Source: an uncultured Verrucomicrobiales bacterium (GTDB lineage: Bacteria > Verrucomicrobiota > Verrucomicrobiia > Verrucomicrobiales > Akkermansiaceae). From it: a stretch of 64,000 nt of DNA. Under the pieces are notes generated by a model. The model made no database searches. It was given only the letters and a program-made list of their open reading frames with translations, and had not been told where the DNA came from. Where the stretch lies: the NCBI GenBank assembly GCA_937928545.1, contig CALGJQ010000044.1, forward strand, positions 29,522 to 93,521, given 5' to 3'. Below are positions 56,350-64,000 of the stretch, one piece after another; within the stretch, counting starts at the first letter, position 1; every line of letters starts with the position of its first letter. The position numbers were made by a program, and so were the translations under genes.

Positions 56350-56868
56350 TCAATTGCCCGCATCTTTCACCTGCCTGATCACCTCATCTAAAAGGGTCCT
56401 CTTGAGATGAAGTGATGAACGGCTTGGCAGGTCTTCCAGCACTTTTAGAATTTCTATCCGGGATCTTTGATTCCGGCGAATCGCTCGAATCAGGATGCCC
56501 AAAGTGCCGTGAACAACGATCTGTAAACTGGCGGCTGCCATTCGAGCTGCGGTGTCATCGGTGAGAAAAAGACTTCTAGGATGGGCCAGCGCAATTCTGA
56601 GTCCTTCCAATTCTCCAGCGTGCAGACTGAAGACTTTTCTTGTCGCGTTGAGGTTCGGGGGAATTGATTCTAACGCATTGGGCGCTTGAAAGCTGAGGTC
56701 GGGATGGTGGAGCGCTTCTGGCCGATGTTGTTCCACCTCCTTGCGAACGGCATCCGGAAGAATGAGAGTTTGAAAGTCAGCGAGGAGGTCCAAGCAGTTT
56801 AACTCGTCCAAGTGGATTAAGGGGCCTGCATCGCAGATGACGAGCTGCTTGAGTCGGGAGCTATCCAT
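56350..56868 (-). CDS. PIN-like (DUF3368 type) putative toxin
   Basis: 172 residues from MDSSRLKQ. VICDAGPLIHLDELN carries the first PIN acid; VRKEVEQ, and SLHAGELEGLRIALA with SLFLTDDTAARMAA, carry the further acids of the PIN/DUF3368 ribonuclease fold. Overlaps the 66-residue antitoxin gene by eight bases, the usual antitoxin-then-toxin order. Ends 53 bp before the SDR gene start. Likely an RNase held inactive by its partner. Confidence 0.85.
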   Translation of the reverse strand: MDSSRLKQLVICDAGPLIHLDELNCLDLLADFQTLILPDAVRKEVEQHRPEALHHPDLSFQAPNALESIPPNLNATRKVFSLHAGELEGLRIALAHPRSLFLTDDTAARMAAASLQIVVHGTLGILIRAIRRNQRSRIEILKVLEDLPSRSSLHLKRTLLDEVIRQVKDAGN

Positions 56869-57061
56869 TTCCTGATAATCCCCAAGCAACGTCTTCTAAA
56901 ACTTGGGCTTCCGTTATGTCCGCCGGGTGGGAATCTAAGAAGCGCCGGAGAGCCTCGGCGACGAGGTCATCCATGTCTTTCGCCCAGCCATTCGCGACGA
57001 AGGACTGTGCCTGTGCCTTAAGTTCGGGGGGGAGTTCCGCTTGAACCAATGCCGTTTCCAT
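56861..57061 (-). CDS. Putative antitoxin, RHH-like
   Basis: 66 residues: short helical/ribbon N-terminus (METALVQAELPPELKAQAQS), WAKDMDDLVAEALRRFLDSH as the dimerising helix, and an acidic C-terminal tail that could wrap the toxin. Overlaps the DUF3368-type gene. Similar 60-80 residue proteins accompany DUF3368 toxins. Upstream is a gene remnant, suggesting an accessory patch. Confidence 0.8.
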   Translation of the reverse strand: METALVQAELPPELKAQAQSFVANGWAKDMDDLVAEALRRFLDSHPADITEAQVLEDVAWGLSGNG

Positions 57062-57123
57062 AGGAAAGACTATAACACCCCTTGTGACCGTCGAAAAGGG
57101 GGAATGAACCTTTGAAATCGCGC

Positions 57124-57297
57124 CTAATCCTTGCGCTTGAGCTGCGGGAAGAGGACGACGTCGCGGATGGTGGGGGCGCCGGTGAGGATGATGATGAGGC
57201 GGTCGAGGAGGGTTGATTTTTCGCCGATGCTTTTGGAGGACAGTTTTTTGCGAAAGGCTTCCCTGCTCTTGGTCACTTTTTTTAGGTAGGAGCTCAT
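57124..57297 (-). pseudogene. Chimeric remnant: small helical protein fused to a copy of the lysS 3' end
   Basis: 57 codons. First part: MSSYLKKVTKSREAFRKKLS then SKSIGEKSTLLDRL, like the small partner that follows nucleotidyltransferase genes. From LLDRLI onward it is the C-terminus of LysS (ILTGAPTIRDVVLFPQLKRK plus D). The base sequence 57128-57206 repeats 57733-57811 with few mismatches. Probably recombination joined the two at the shared CTCCTCGACCGCCTC-like sequence. Function unlikely. Overlaps the upstream fragment by ATGA. Confidence 0.7.
57128..57206. repeat. Partial duplication of the lysS 3' end
   Basis: About 78 bp nearly identical to 57733-57811 within lysS, in direct orientation, 605 bp apart. 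Includes GGGAAGAGGACGACGTCGCG and GATGGTGGGGGCGCCGGTGA, the reverse complement of the VVLFPQ and TGAPTI codons. Confidence 0.9.
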
Positions 57298-57566
57298 TGA
57301 TCAGAAAGGAACTGAGATTGGAAGGTCAGCCACTTTTCGGTGAGTTGATAGCGAGTTAGGATTTGTTCGAAAAGTGTCATGTCTAAAGCGTGCTCGTCAA
57401 GGAATTGCAGCAATCTTGCTTTGTCCTTTGGTCGCCCTAGTTCAAGGGCGATGGCGGCGAGGTGCTCGGTGGTCATGACAGGGACCGGGTCCTCGTTAAG
57501 GAGCGGGCTGTGAGGGGGGAGGAATTGCACGGGCCATCCTCCAATGAGGAAATATTCACCTTCCAT
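57294..57566 (-). pseudogene. C-terminal fragment of a nucleotidyltransferase-like gene
   Basis: 90 residues from ATG 57566. The open frame continues about 16 codons upstream (to TPRLAGFEM) but then meets a stop close to the lysS terminator. GGWPVQFLPPHSPLLNED, MTTEHLAAIALELGRPKDKA and LLQFLDEHALD resemble the C-terminal half of bacterial nucleotidyltransferases of about 180-200 residues. The nucleotidyltransferase active site (GSxxDID-type) is not present. Together with the chimeric ORF downstream it is a truncated two-gene unit. Confidence 0.65.
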
Positions 57567-57671
57567 CTCGAAGCCTGCTAAGCGCGGTGTGGCTTGAGAC
57601 TCTGGGTGGGTGAGGTTGGGGGGGGCTTAGGTTGTGCGAGCGGACTGGAAGTCCACTCTCCATATTTCCAT

Positions 57672-57710
57672 ACAAAAAAGCCCGTGGCCGACTGGGCGGG
57701 CACGGGCTTT
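57672..57710 (-). terminator. lysS terminator
   Basis: Stem AGCCCGTG / CACGGGCT (57679-57686, 57701-57708) with A-run at 57673-57679, which is the leftward T-run. Just beyond, GGACTGGAAGTCC near 57644-57656 is a further small hairpin. Confidence 0.88.
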
Positions 57711-57728
57711 GAGAAGAGTTTTTTTTGA

Positions 57729-59213
57729 TCAGTCCTTACGCTTGAGTTGGGGGAAGAGGACGACGTCGCGGATGGTGGGGGCGCCGGTGAGGAGCATGAT
57801 GAGGCGATCGATGCCGATTCCGATGCCGCCGGCGGGGGGCATGCCGTGTTCGAGGGCTTCGACGAAATCTTCGTCGATTTCTTGGGCTTCTCCGCCGGAT
57901 TGCTCGTGGAGGCGACGGCGCTGGACGTCGGGGTCGTTGAGCTCGGAGTATCCGGGGGAGATTTCTTGTCCGTTGATGATGAGTTCGTAGACGTCGATGA
58001 TGGACTTATCCTCGGGGTTTTCTTTGGCGAGAGGGATGAGCTTGGAGTCGACGTGGGTGACGAAGCAGGGATCGAAGGTGTGTTCTTCGATGAGTTTTTC
58101 GAAGACTTGTTGGCTGACTTCGTAGTCCTCGAGGTGGTCGTGGATTTCGAGTTTGAACTCGGTTTTGGCTTTGTCGCGACGTTGCTCGGGAGTGAGGTCG
58201 AACCAATCGTCTCCGGCAGCTTGGCGAATGAGGTCTTTGTAGGGAGCGCGCTTCCAAGGACGGCTGAGGTCGAGGGTGCGGATGGGGTCGCCGTTTTCGT
58301 CTTTGTGCTCGATTTTGAGAGTGCCGAAGAATTTCTCGGCGAGGTGACAGACCATTTCTTCGACAAGGTCGGCCATGATCTCGAAGTCTCCGAAGGCTTG
58401 GTAGGCTTCGAGCATCGTGAACTCGGGGTTGTGCCGTCGTGAGATGCCTTCGTTTCGGAAGTTGCGGTTGAGTTCGAAGACTTTGGTGAGTCCACCGACG
58501 AGGAGTCTTTTTAGATGAAGCTCTGGCGCGATGCGCATGGTGAGGTCCATGCTGAGGGCGTTGTGATGGGTCTCGAAGGGCTTGGCGGCGGCACCTCCGG
58601 CGACGTCGTGGAGCATGGGGGTTTCGACTTCTAGGTAGTCACGTTCGTGGAGGAAGTTGCGGATTTCGGCAACGATCTTGGAGCGCATGATGAAGAGGTC
58701 GGCGCTGTCCTGATTCGACATGAGGTCTAGGTGGCGCTTGCGATACTTGGTCTCGCGGTCGGAGAGGCCGTGCCACTTGTCGGGCATGGGGCGGAGGGAC
58801 TTTGAGAGGACGGTGAGTTCGTTGACTTTGACGGAGGGTTCGCCCTTGCCGGTGGTGAAGGTTTCGCCATCGATGCCGATCCAGTCGCCCATGTCGAGGA
58901 GTTGGTAAGCGGCCCAGTTTTCTTCGGAGACGCCTTTTTTATTGAGGTAGATTTGGATGCGTCCGTGGGCATCGCCGAGGGTGGCGAAGACGGATTTGCC
59001 CATGTCGCGGATTGCGAGGAGGCGGCCGCCGAGCTTGACGGGTTTATCGTTTTCGAAGTTGGCCTTGAGTTCACCGGGAGTGGTGGTGGTTTCAAAGGCG
59101 GCGCCGTAAGGATCGAGCCCCAATTCCTTGAGCTTCGCGAGTTTCTCGCGCCGGACGGCGATGAGTTCTTCGGAGGTGGATTGGGCTTGTGCGGGCGTGT
59201 TTTCTTCGCTCAT
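57729..59213 (-). CDS. lysS: Lysyl-tRNA synthetase, class II
   Basis: Charges tRNA-Lys. 494 residues. N-terminal OB anticodon-binding domain (VKLGGRLLAIRDMGKSVFAT), then class II motifs: motif 1 region FLHERDYLEVETPMLHDVAG, motif 2 ELNRNFRNEGISRRHNPEFT, motif 3 GGIGIGIDRLIMLLTGAPTI. Complete. A terminator follows; its 3' end is partly duplicated downstream. Confidence 0.98.
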   Translation of the reverse strand: MSEENTPAQAQSTSEELIAVRREKLAKLKELGLDPYGAAFETTTTPGELKANFENDKPVKLGGRLLAIRDMGKSVFATLGDAHGRIQIYLNKKGVSEENWAAYQLLDMGDWIGIDGETFTTGKGEPSVKVNELTVLSKSLRPMPDKWHGLSDRETKYRKRHLDLMSNQDSADLFIMRSKIVAEIRNFLHERDYLEVETPMLHDVAGGAAAKPFETHHNALSMDLTMRIAPELHLKRLLVGGLTKVFELNRNFRNEGISRRHNPEFTMLEAYQAFGDFEIMADLVEEMVCHLAEKFFGTLKIEHKDENGDPIRTLDLSRPWKRAPYKDLIRQAAGDDWFDLTPEQRRDKAKTEFKLEIHDHLEDYEVSQQVFEKLIEEHTFDPCFVTHVDSKLIPLAKENPEDKSIIDVYELIINGQEISPGYSELNDPDVQRRRLHEQSGGEAQEIDEDFVEALEHGMPPAGGIGIGIDRLIMLLTGAPTIRDVVLFPQLKRKD

Positions 59214-59441
59214 TTCGGCGGGACTCTATGAGTAAAAAGGCTCTTGAACAGTGTAAATCGAGTGATAGATAACTGTTAGAGAGATAAAATCCTTGCGGGA
59301 GGAGAAGAAAAAGGGTCTTTAGGAATCAGTTTACAACAATTTGGGGGGGACAGCAGCCCTGTTCAGGCTCTTCGGAGAATGACGGGGCTGCTGCATTTTA
59401 AGGATAGAGGTTTTGAGTTTAGGTGATTAGAAGGTGATCTT
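59214..59441 (+). promoter_or_regulatory. Divergent lysS-ilvA intergenic region with hairpin
   Basis: CAGCAGCCC (59351-59359) pairs with GGGCTGCTG (59385-59393); inside is a smaller CTC-TTCG-GAG hairpin with a UUCG tetraloop. CATTTTAAGG follows, a weak T-run. Located 48 bp before the ilvA start. It may be an attenuator or 5' leader element of ilvA. No Ile-rich leader peptide is visible. Confidence 0.4.
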
Positions 59442-60971
59442 GTGAGTGTTGAAGATCGTGTTGATGAGCTTAGGGCTGCAATTCATTTGGCTCGGGCCAA
59501 GGTTTATCAGGTAGGAGAACCGACTCCCTTGGAGCGTTTGCCGGGTGAGGGCTTGCCGCATTCGGTTTGGGTGAAGCGGGAGGATTTGGGGCCAATTAAG
59601 GCTTATAAATGGCGGGGAGCGTTTAATGCGATGGCGAGTTTGTCAGATGAGCAGCTGCAGGCAGGGATTGTGGCGGCTTCGGCTGGGAATCATGCGCAGG
59701 GGATCGCGTTGGCGGCTAAGAAACTAGGTGCGCGTGCGAGGGTTTATATGCCGAAACCTACGCCAATGGTGAAACAGCGTGCCGTGAGGTCGCATGGTGG
59801 TGAGATGGTTTCGATCGAGTTGGTGGGCGATAGTTTTTCGGAAGCGCAAGCTGCTGCTTTGAAGGATGCGGAGAAGAGTGGAGCGACTTTTATCCCTCCT
59901 TATGATTCGATCGAGGTGATGGCGGGGCAGGGGACGCTGGCGGATGAGGTTTTCACCTCGGGGGAGGGGCCTTTTGATCGGGTTTATGTCGCGATTGGAG
60001 GTGGGGGGATGGCCTCGGCAGTGGCGACTTTGTTGAAGAGTTCATGGCCGGATGTGAAGGTGATTGGAGTGGAGGGGTGTGATCAGGCTTCGATGAGCGC
60101 GGCTTTTGAGGCGGGGCGGCCGGTGCCGCTGGACTATGTCGATGTTTTTTGTGACGGGACGGCGGTGACGCAAGTCGGAGATTTAACGTACGAGATTTGT
60201 AAGAGTCAGTTGGATGGGATCATTAAGGTGAGTAATCAGGAGGTTTGTTCGGCGATTAAGGTCCATTGGGATGGGCTTCGGGTGATTCCTGAGCCGAGCG
60301 GCGCGATGAGCTTGGCGGGGTATTTGCAAGATCAGCGAGCAGGGTTGGTGGGTGATGATGAGAAGGTGCTGACGATTCTTTGCGGGGCGAATATGGATTT
60401 TGCGAAGTTGATCGATATTTCCAAACAGGCGGGAGTTGATTCGAGGCATGATCATAGTTGGCGATTTACGATTCCGGAGGAAAGGGGATCGCTTGTTCAG
60501 CTTTTGATCGATTTGCCCGATGAGGTGAATATCAGTGACTTACAGTATGGTCGTACGGCGGATGATCCCCAGGGGCCTGTTTTGACGCTGGATGTTCCGA
60601 AGGGGGAGGTGGGGGATTTTACGAAATGGCTGGAGAAGAATCAGAGCCGAGCGGTGGATGTGACGGGGGAGGCGGCGACGCGTTATCGTTTGATTCCGTT
60701 TACGCCTTCGTTGATGAATGCCCCTCTTTTTGTGGAGGTTGAGTTTCCTGAGCGGGCGGGTGCTTTATTGGGGTTCATGCAGGCGGTGAGTCCGCTGACG
60801 AGTCTTTGTTACTTTGATTACACTTATTCTGGCGAGCGTGTTGGGCGAGCTTTGTTGGGCTTGGACTTCGTGGATGAGGGTGATCTGCTGAAGCACCGAG
60901 CGGCGATTTTTGACCAAGAAGGAGAGACTGTGCGTTCCGTGAAGGAGGTTTCGATAGATTCTTTTTCCTAA
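59442..60971 (+). CDS. ilvA: Threonine ammonia-lyase, biosynthetic (threonine deaminase)
   Basis: Deaminates threonine to 2-oxobutanoate, first step to isoleucine. 509 residues from GTG. PLP-binding Lys56 in IKAYKWRGAFNAMA, SAGNHAQGIALAA, phosphate-binding GGGGMASA, and two C-terminal ACT-like segments (FTIPEERGSLVQLLIDLPDE; EVEFPERAGALLGFMQAV) giving isoleucine/valine control as in E. coli IlvA. The long, two-ACT form marks the biosynthetic enzyme. Confidence 0.96.
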   Translation: MSVEDRVDELRAAIHLARAKVYQVGEPTPLERLPGEGLPHSVWVKREDLGPIKAYKWRGAFNAMASLSDEQLQAGIVAASAGNHAQGIALAAKKLGARARVYMPKPTPMVKQRAVRSHGGEMVSIELVGDSFSEAQAAALKDAEKSGATFIPPYDSIEVMAGQGTLADEVFTSGEGPFDRVYVAIGGGGMASAVATLLKSSWPDVKVIGVEGCDQASMSAAFEAGRPVPLDYVDVFCDGTAVTQVGDLTYEICKSQLDGIIKVSNQEVCSAIKVHWDGLRVIPEPSGAMSLAGYLQDQRAGLVGDDEKVLTILCGANMDFAKLIDISKQAGVDSRHDHSWRFTIPEERGSLVQLLIDLPDEVNISDLQYGRTADDPQGPVLTLDVPKGEVGDFTKWLEKNQSRAVDVTGEAATRYRLIPFTPSLMNAPLFVEVEFPERAGALLGFMQAVSPLTSLCYFDYTYSGERVGRALLGLDFVDEGDLLKHRAAIFDQEGETVRSVKEVSIDSFS

Positions 60972-60992
60972 TGGCGTATTGAGGGTAAGGTG

Positions 60993-62252
60993 ATGCGAGT
61001 TTGTTTGATTAGTTTTCTTTTCTTTGTCTCGTCATTGTTTTTGCGCGGGAGGCGGGATTTTTTTGAGTTGCCGCCGATTAAGTATTCGGAGACGGCGAGT
61101 GGAGATGCGCTTGCGAAGCTTTCAGAGGAGTTAAAGAGGGGTGATTGGGTGGTGCCGCCTTCGAGTGGGAAGGAGTTTTTGCGAGCAGTTCTCGACAAGC
61201 TTGATGTGCCGGAGGAGTCACAGGTTTTGGTTTTTTCAAAGACGAGTCTGCAGAATTCTTTGATCAGCCGGGGGAATCCTCGGGCTCTTTATTTTTCAAT
61301 GGACACCTACGTGGGTTGGGTTCCAGGAGGGAAGGTGGAGGTTATCATTGAGGATGAGAAGTTGGGCCCAGTATTCTATACGATTGATCCTCCCGTGGGT
61401 GGTCAGAATGCGCGGATCACACGGGCGACTGATTCATGTCTTCAATGTCATGCGACTTCGAGGACCTCAGGGGTGCCGGGAATGTTTATTCGTTCGGTAG
61501 TTCCTGATCAAAATAGTCATCCGATTTTGAGTGCGGGGACTTCTCTAGTGACGGCGGCGACTCCGCTGAAAGATCGATGGGGTGGTTGGTATGTGACGGG
61601 GAGTTCTTCGGATCCGCATTTGGGAAATCGTTGGGTGCCTTCGAGTGAGCTTGATGGGGTGAGTTTTCCTGCGGCGAGGTCCGATCTTGCAAGTTTGGGA
61701 TCCTTGATCGATACCTCGAAGTTTCTTCGAGGGACGAGTGATATTGTTGCGCTGATGGTTTTGGAGCATCAGTGTTCAACTCATAATTTGCTTACCAAAG
61801 CGAAGATGGGCTATTTGAGAGCGCGCTACTTTCAGGAATCGTTTCGAGAGGACAAGGATCTAGATTCAAAAGAGGGGATGTCTTGGAGAGCTGCCGAGAG
61901 TTCGGCGAAGGAGATTGTGGCTGCGTTTTTGTTCGAGGATGAGGTTGAGCTCGGAGGAGATGGGGTTGAGGGAGGAGAGGGATTCTCGCAAGTTTTTGAG
62001 AAGCGTGGAGTGCGGTCGGCAAAGGGGAAGGGGCTTCGTGATTTGAGGCTTTATGAACGGATTTTTAAGTATCGTTGCTCCTATATGATTTATTCGAAGG
62101 CGTTTAAAGGGTTACCCGTATTGGTCAGAGACCGGGTGCTTCATCACCTGCATTTAGCCTTAGCTGATGACGCTGAAAATCATTTAAGTCTCCGCGAGAG
62201 GAAGGCTCTTCGGGAGATTCTTAGTGAGACCGTGCTAGGGTTTAAATCTTAA
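60993..62252 (+). CDS. Exported c-type haem protein of unknown function
   Basis: 419 residues. Signal peptide-like start MRVCLISFLFFVSSLFLRGR. One haem motif in TRATDSCLQCHATSRTSGVP (CxxCH), followed by SHPILSAGTSLVTAATPLKDRWGGWYVTG, and many His/Cys downstream (LEHQCSTHN). This fold is common in Planctomycetes and Verrucomicrobia as an uncharacterised single-haem periplasmic protein. GTG at 60990 is an alternative start. Its last 11 bp overlap the convergent nuclease gene. Confidence 0.8.
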   Translation: MRVCLISFLFFVSSLFLRGRRDFFELPPIKYSETASGDALAKLSEELKRGDWVVPPSSGKEFLRAVLDKLDVPEESQVLVFSKTSLQNSLISRGNPRALYFSMDTYVGWVPGGKVEVIIEDEKLGPVFYTIDPPVGGQNARITRATDSCLQCHATSRTSGVPGMFIRSVVPDQNSHPILSAGTSLVTAATPLKDRWGGWYVTGSSSDPHLGNRWVPSSELDGVSFPAARSDLASLGSLIDTSKFLRGTSDIVALMVLEHQCSTHNLLTKAKMGYLRARYFQESFREDKDLDSKEGMSWRAAESSAKEIVAAFLFEDEVELGGDGVEGGEGFSQVFEKRGVRSAKGKGLRDLRLYERIFKYRCSYMIYSKAFKGLPVLVRDRVLHHLHLALADDAENHLSLRERKALREILSETVLGFKS

Positions 62253-63642
62253 TTAGGACTCCGGGTTGGGGGACGATAACCTCGGTTTCGGGGAGTGCGA
62301 TGGCGAGCTTTTCTTGGAACCAAGCGACCGCGGGTGGATCACCATGAACGAGCAGAAGTTTTTTGGGGCGCGCTTTGACGGCGAAGTCTAAGAGCTCTTC
62401 TCGTCGGGCGTGCCCAGAGAAGTCGAATTCATCCACGGTGCAATTAAGTTGGATTTTGTGGCTCCCGTCTAAGCGAATGACGTCGCCGGAGGATGCTCCT
62501 TTAATCACCCCTGCGGGAGTCGATGGTTCGGCGTAGCCTACGAAGAGGAGGGAGTTTGCGGGGTTTTGAAGAAAGCCACGCGCGAAGATGTTGGAGGTAG
62601 TTTTCTCGCTCATCATTCCGCTGGATAAGCAGTAGATCGCGCCGGGTTTGTATTCGATCGGTGCGCGTCGGCGCTTGTTGCCGGTGTTCACCTTCATGTC
62701 TCTGAGGATTTCGAAACCCGGGCGATGCCTCCGAGTGGATTCGGCAAAGCGATCGTAGAGCATGGTCATCTTCGTGCTGAGCCCACCGATGAAAATGGGG
62801 GTGTTTTCTGGGATCAAGCCCTCGGCCTTGAAGTTGTCGAGCATCGTGAGGACTTCTTGAGTCTTGCCGATCGCAAAAACGGGAATCAGTGCGGAGCCAC
62901 CAGCTTCAAGGCTATCACGGATGCTTTGAGCGAGTCGGTTCTCTTGATCGCGGCGAGTGTAGTCTGTCGGTCGCTCGTCAGCGCCTCTGGTTGTCTCCAT
63001 GATGAGGAGGTCTGGTTCGTTGAGTTCGGGGAATCGGGCTCCTTTGATGAGGGTGTGTCCTTCGAAATGAACATCTCCCGTGTAGAAGATGGTAAGGTCG
63101 TCCTTTTCAATAAGGACTCCCGCTGAACCGAGAATGTGTCCGGCGTCGTAAAAGGTGAGAGTGGTGTCGCTTTCGCCGGAGGGATCGAGAGAGAATGGCT
63201 TTTCGTATGACCTGAGCATCCAGCGATCTTGCAGGTAGTCGATTTCGCGGTGGTGGAAGAGGGGATACTCAGGAATGCCGAGTTCCTCACGCTGGCTGCT
63301 CATGACATTGACTGAGTTGTGGAGCAGTGCTTCTCCTAAGGCTGCGCAAGGGGCAGTGAGGTAGACTGGTGCCGATGGGTGCTCGCGTTGAGCGATAGGG
63401 AGAGTGCCGATGTGATCGAGATGGGAATGGCTGATGACGATCGCATTTGCGCTGTCGTAAGAGACGTTCTGGTAGCGAGGGATAGCATCGGGCCCCTCTT
63501 CTTTGGGGTGCATTCCCGCATCGAGAATGATTTGTTCGCCGTCGAGATTGAGGGCGTATGAATTCCCACCAATTTCGGCGCGAAGATTGAGGGATTGGAA
63601 GGTGTAGGAAGCCACTGAGTCGATCTTACGCTCGAAGTTCAA
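62242..63642 (-). CDS. Metallo-beta-lactamase fold / beta-CASP RNA hydrolase
   Basis: 466 residues, CPSF73/YSH1-like RNA-processing enzyme. Zinc site VISHSHLDHIGTLP (HxHxDH), FYTGDVHFEG (Asp), DEFDFSGHARREELLDF and LLLVHGDPPAVAWF (C-terminal His motifs); beta-CASP middle domain (SALIPVFAIGKTQEVLTMLD, SGMMSEKTTSNIF). Probably a cytosolic endo- or 5'-exoribonuclease. No KH domain, unlike archaeal FttA. Confidence 0.94.
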   Translation of the reverse strand: MNFERKIDSVASYTFQSLNLRAEIGGNSYALNLDGEQIILDAGMHPKEEGPDAIPRYQNVSYDSANAIVISHSHLDHIGTLPIAQREHPSAPVYLTAPCAALGEALLHNSVNVMSSQREELGIPEYPLFHHREIDYLQDRWMLRSYEKPFSLDPSGESDTTLTFYDAGHILGSAGVLIEKDDLTIFYTGDVHFEGHTLIKGARFPELNEPDLLIMETTRGADERPTDYTRRDQENRLAQSIRDSLEAGGSALIPVFAIGKTQEVLTMLDNFKAEGLIPENTPIFIGGLSTKMTMLYDRFAESTRRHRPGFEILRDMKVNTGNKRRRAPIEYKPGAIYCLSSGMMSEKTTSNIFARGFLQNPANSLLFVGYAEPSTPAGVIKGASSGDVIRLDGSHKIQLNCTVDEFDFSGHARREELLDFAVKARPKKLLLVHGDPPAVAWFQEKLAIALPETEVIVPQPGVLIKI

Positions 63643-64000
63643 AGAGGCTAGGAATTTGTCGAGAGTCTAAGAAATGCTCTACCCTCTAAGTTACCTGAAA
63701 TAGTTTTTGGGGTATCGTCATTTCAAAATGAATTTTTTTCTGCCGCTTTCTCCCGTAGAATCAACGTTCTTAAAAATGAGAGTAAAATTCATTCAAAAAC
63801 TCGGACAGAAAACATTGACGTGAGGTGTGAAATCATTAGGGTTGCCCCAGCAGGAGCTACCTTCTGCTACCGAGAAAACTCGAAAGGCTCGCTTGAATGA
63901 ATCTTCATCAGCGGGCCTAATCAGTCTTCCGGTCTAATGTTCTTTGAAAATATGGGTTCCACAGATCCTTCCACTTTGTTTTGCCACTTTGGTTAATCGA
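63643..64000. other. End of window without an identified gene
   Basis: 358 bp, AT-richer than the flanking genes. I see only short frames and weak inverted repeats (AAAATGAATTTT near 63726 and GTAAAATTCATT near 63782). A TTGACG at 63814 could be a -35 element without a good -10. It may hold the promoter of the nuclease gene or of a gene beyond the edge; nothing firm. Confidence 0.4.

Noticed and set aside
57578..58495. Ser/Thr/Pro/Lys-rich minus-strand ORF over lysS
   Set aside because: Out-of-frame shadow of lysS; lysS motifs are complete in the other frame.
59378..59428. Short ORF MTGLLHFKDRGFEFR before ilvA as leader peptide
   Set aside because: No Ile or Val run, and it starts within the hairpin.

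Overview
The window looks like a chromosomal segment of a verrucomicrobial bacterium (phylum Verrucomicrobiota, probably Verrucomicrobiales). The reasons are a PVC-type membrane-bound dehydrogenase/haem CxxCH protein with HEAT repeats, two proteins ending in PEP-CTERM sorting tails, an SHD1-like domain fused to thioredoxin, a divergent FtsZ outside any division cluster, and many secreted proteins of unknown function. I see no phage, complete insertion sequence, rRNA or CRISPR array.

Layout. 1-7.7 kb: riboflavin genes (ribH partial, ribBA), a divergent hydrolase and secreted protein, a cdaA / one-helix YbbR-like / bioD operon, then holB-like, obg and a GGCT-like gene. 7.7-9.8 kb: an intergenic repeat, a leucine-rich leader peptide with hairpins, and leuA. 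9.8-14.4 kb: two tandem L,D-transpeptidase lipoproteins, two further lipoproteins (one only 43 residues) and a prolyl oligopeptidase. 14.8-23.8 kb: a long minus-strand run of envelope genes with three tandem paralogues, a terpenoid-cyclase-fold protein, two small proteins and a DUF4175-like coiled-coil membrane protein. 24-28.2 kb: ftsZ, ribF, gnd. 28.2-34.2 kb: two DUF4143-type ATPases with palindromes over their promoters, a HIT protein, and a PadR regulator with a PEP-CTERM integral membrane protein. 34.4-45.6 kb: rluA-like, PQQ-type sugar dehydrogenase/cytochrome, WD40 protein, ppc, lactonase, prfB with a programmed +1 frameshift, modB and modC. 45.8-51.8 kb: the 1496-residue haem protein, a trypsin-like lipoprotein and modA. 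51.8-57.6 kb: small secreted proteins, tRNA-Pro, two genes interrupted by in-frame TGA, an NAD(P)-binding protein, a toxin-antitoxin pair and a recombined gene remnant. 57.7-63.6 kb: lysS, ilvA, a c-type haem protein and a beta-CASP nuclease.

Most notable result. Two unrelated genes 0.5 kb apart each carry one in-frame TGA exactly where their family has a conserved cysteine: W-TGA-P-P-C in a thioredoxin-fold protein (TGA at 54401-54403, minus strand) and D-C-E-V-C-TGA-R-P in a CPxCG zinc-ribbon protein (TGA at 53576-53578, plus strand). Both TGAs are followed, at the distance expected for a bacterial SECIS, by a stem-loop with a G among the first two loop bases; in the zinc-ribbon gene the loop contains GGUC, as in E. 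coli fdhF. They are best read as two selenoproteins, which conventional gene calling would truncate. SelA, SelB, SelD and tRNA-Sec are not in the window, so this depends on the rest of the genome.

Other regulatory or recoding features: a 15-codon leader with 8 Leu codons upstream of leuA, the prfB frameshift site, and palindromic operator candidates at the DUF4143 and padR promoters.
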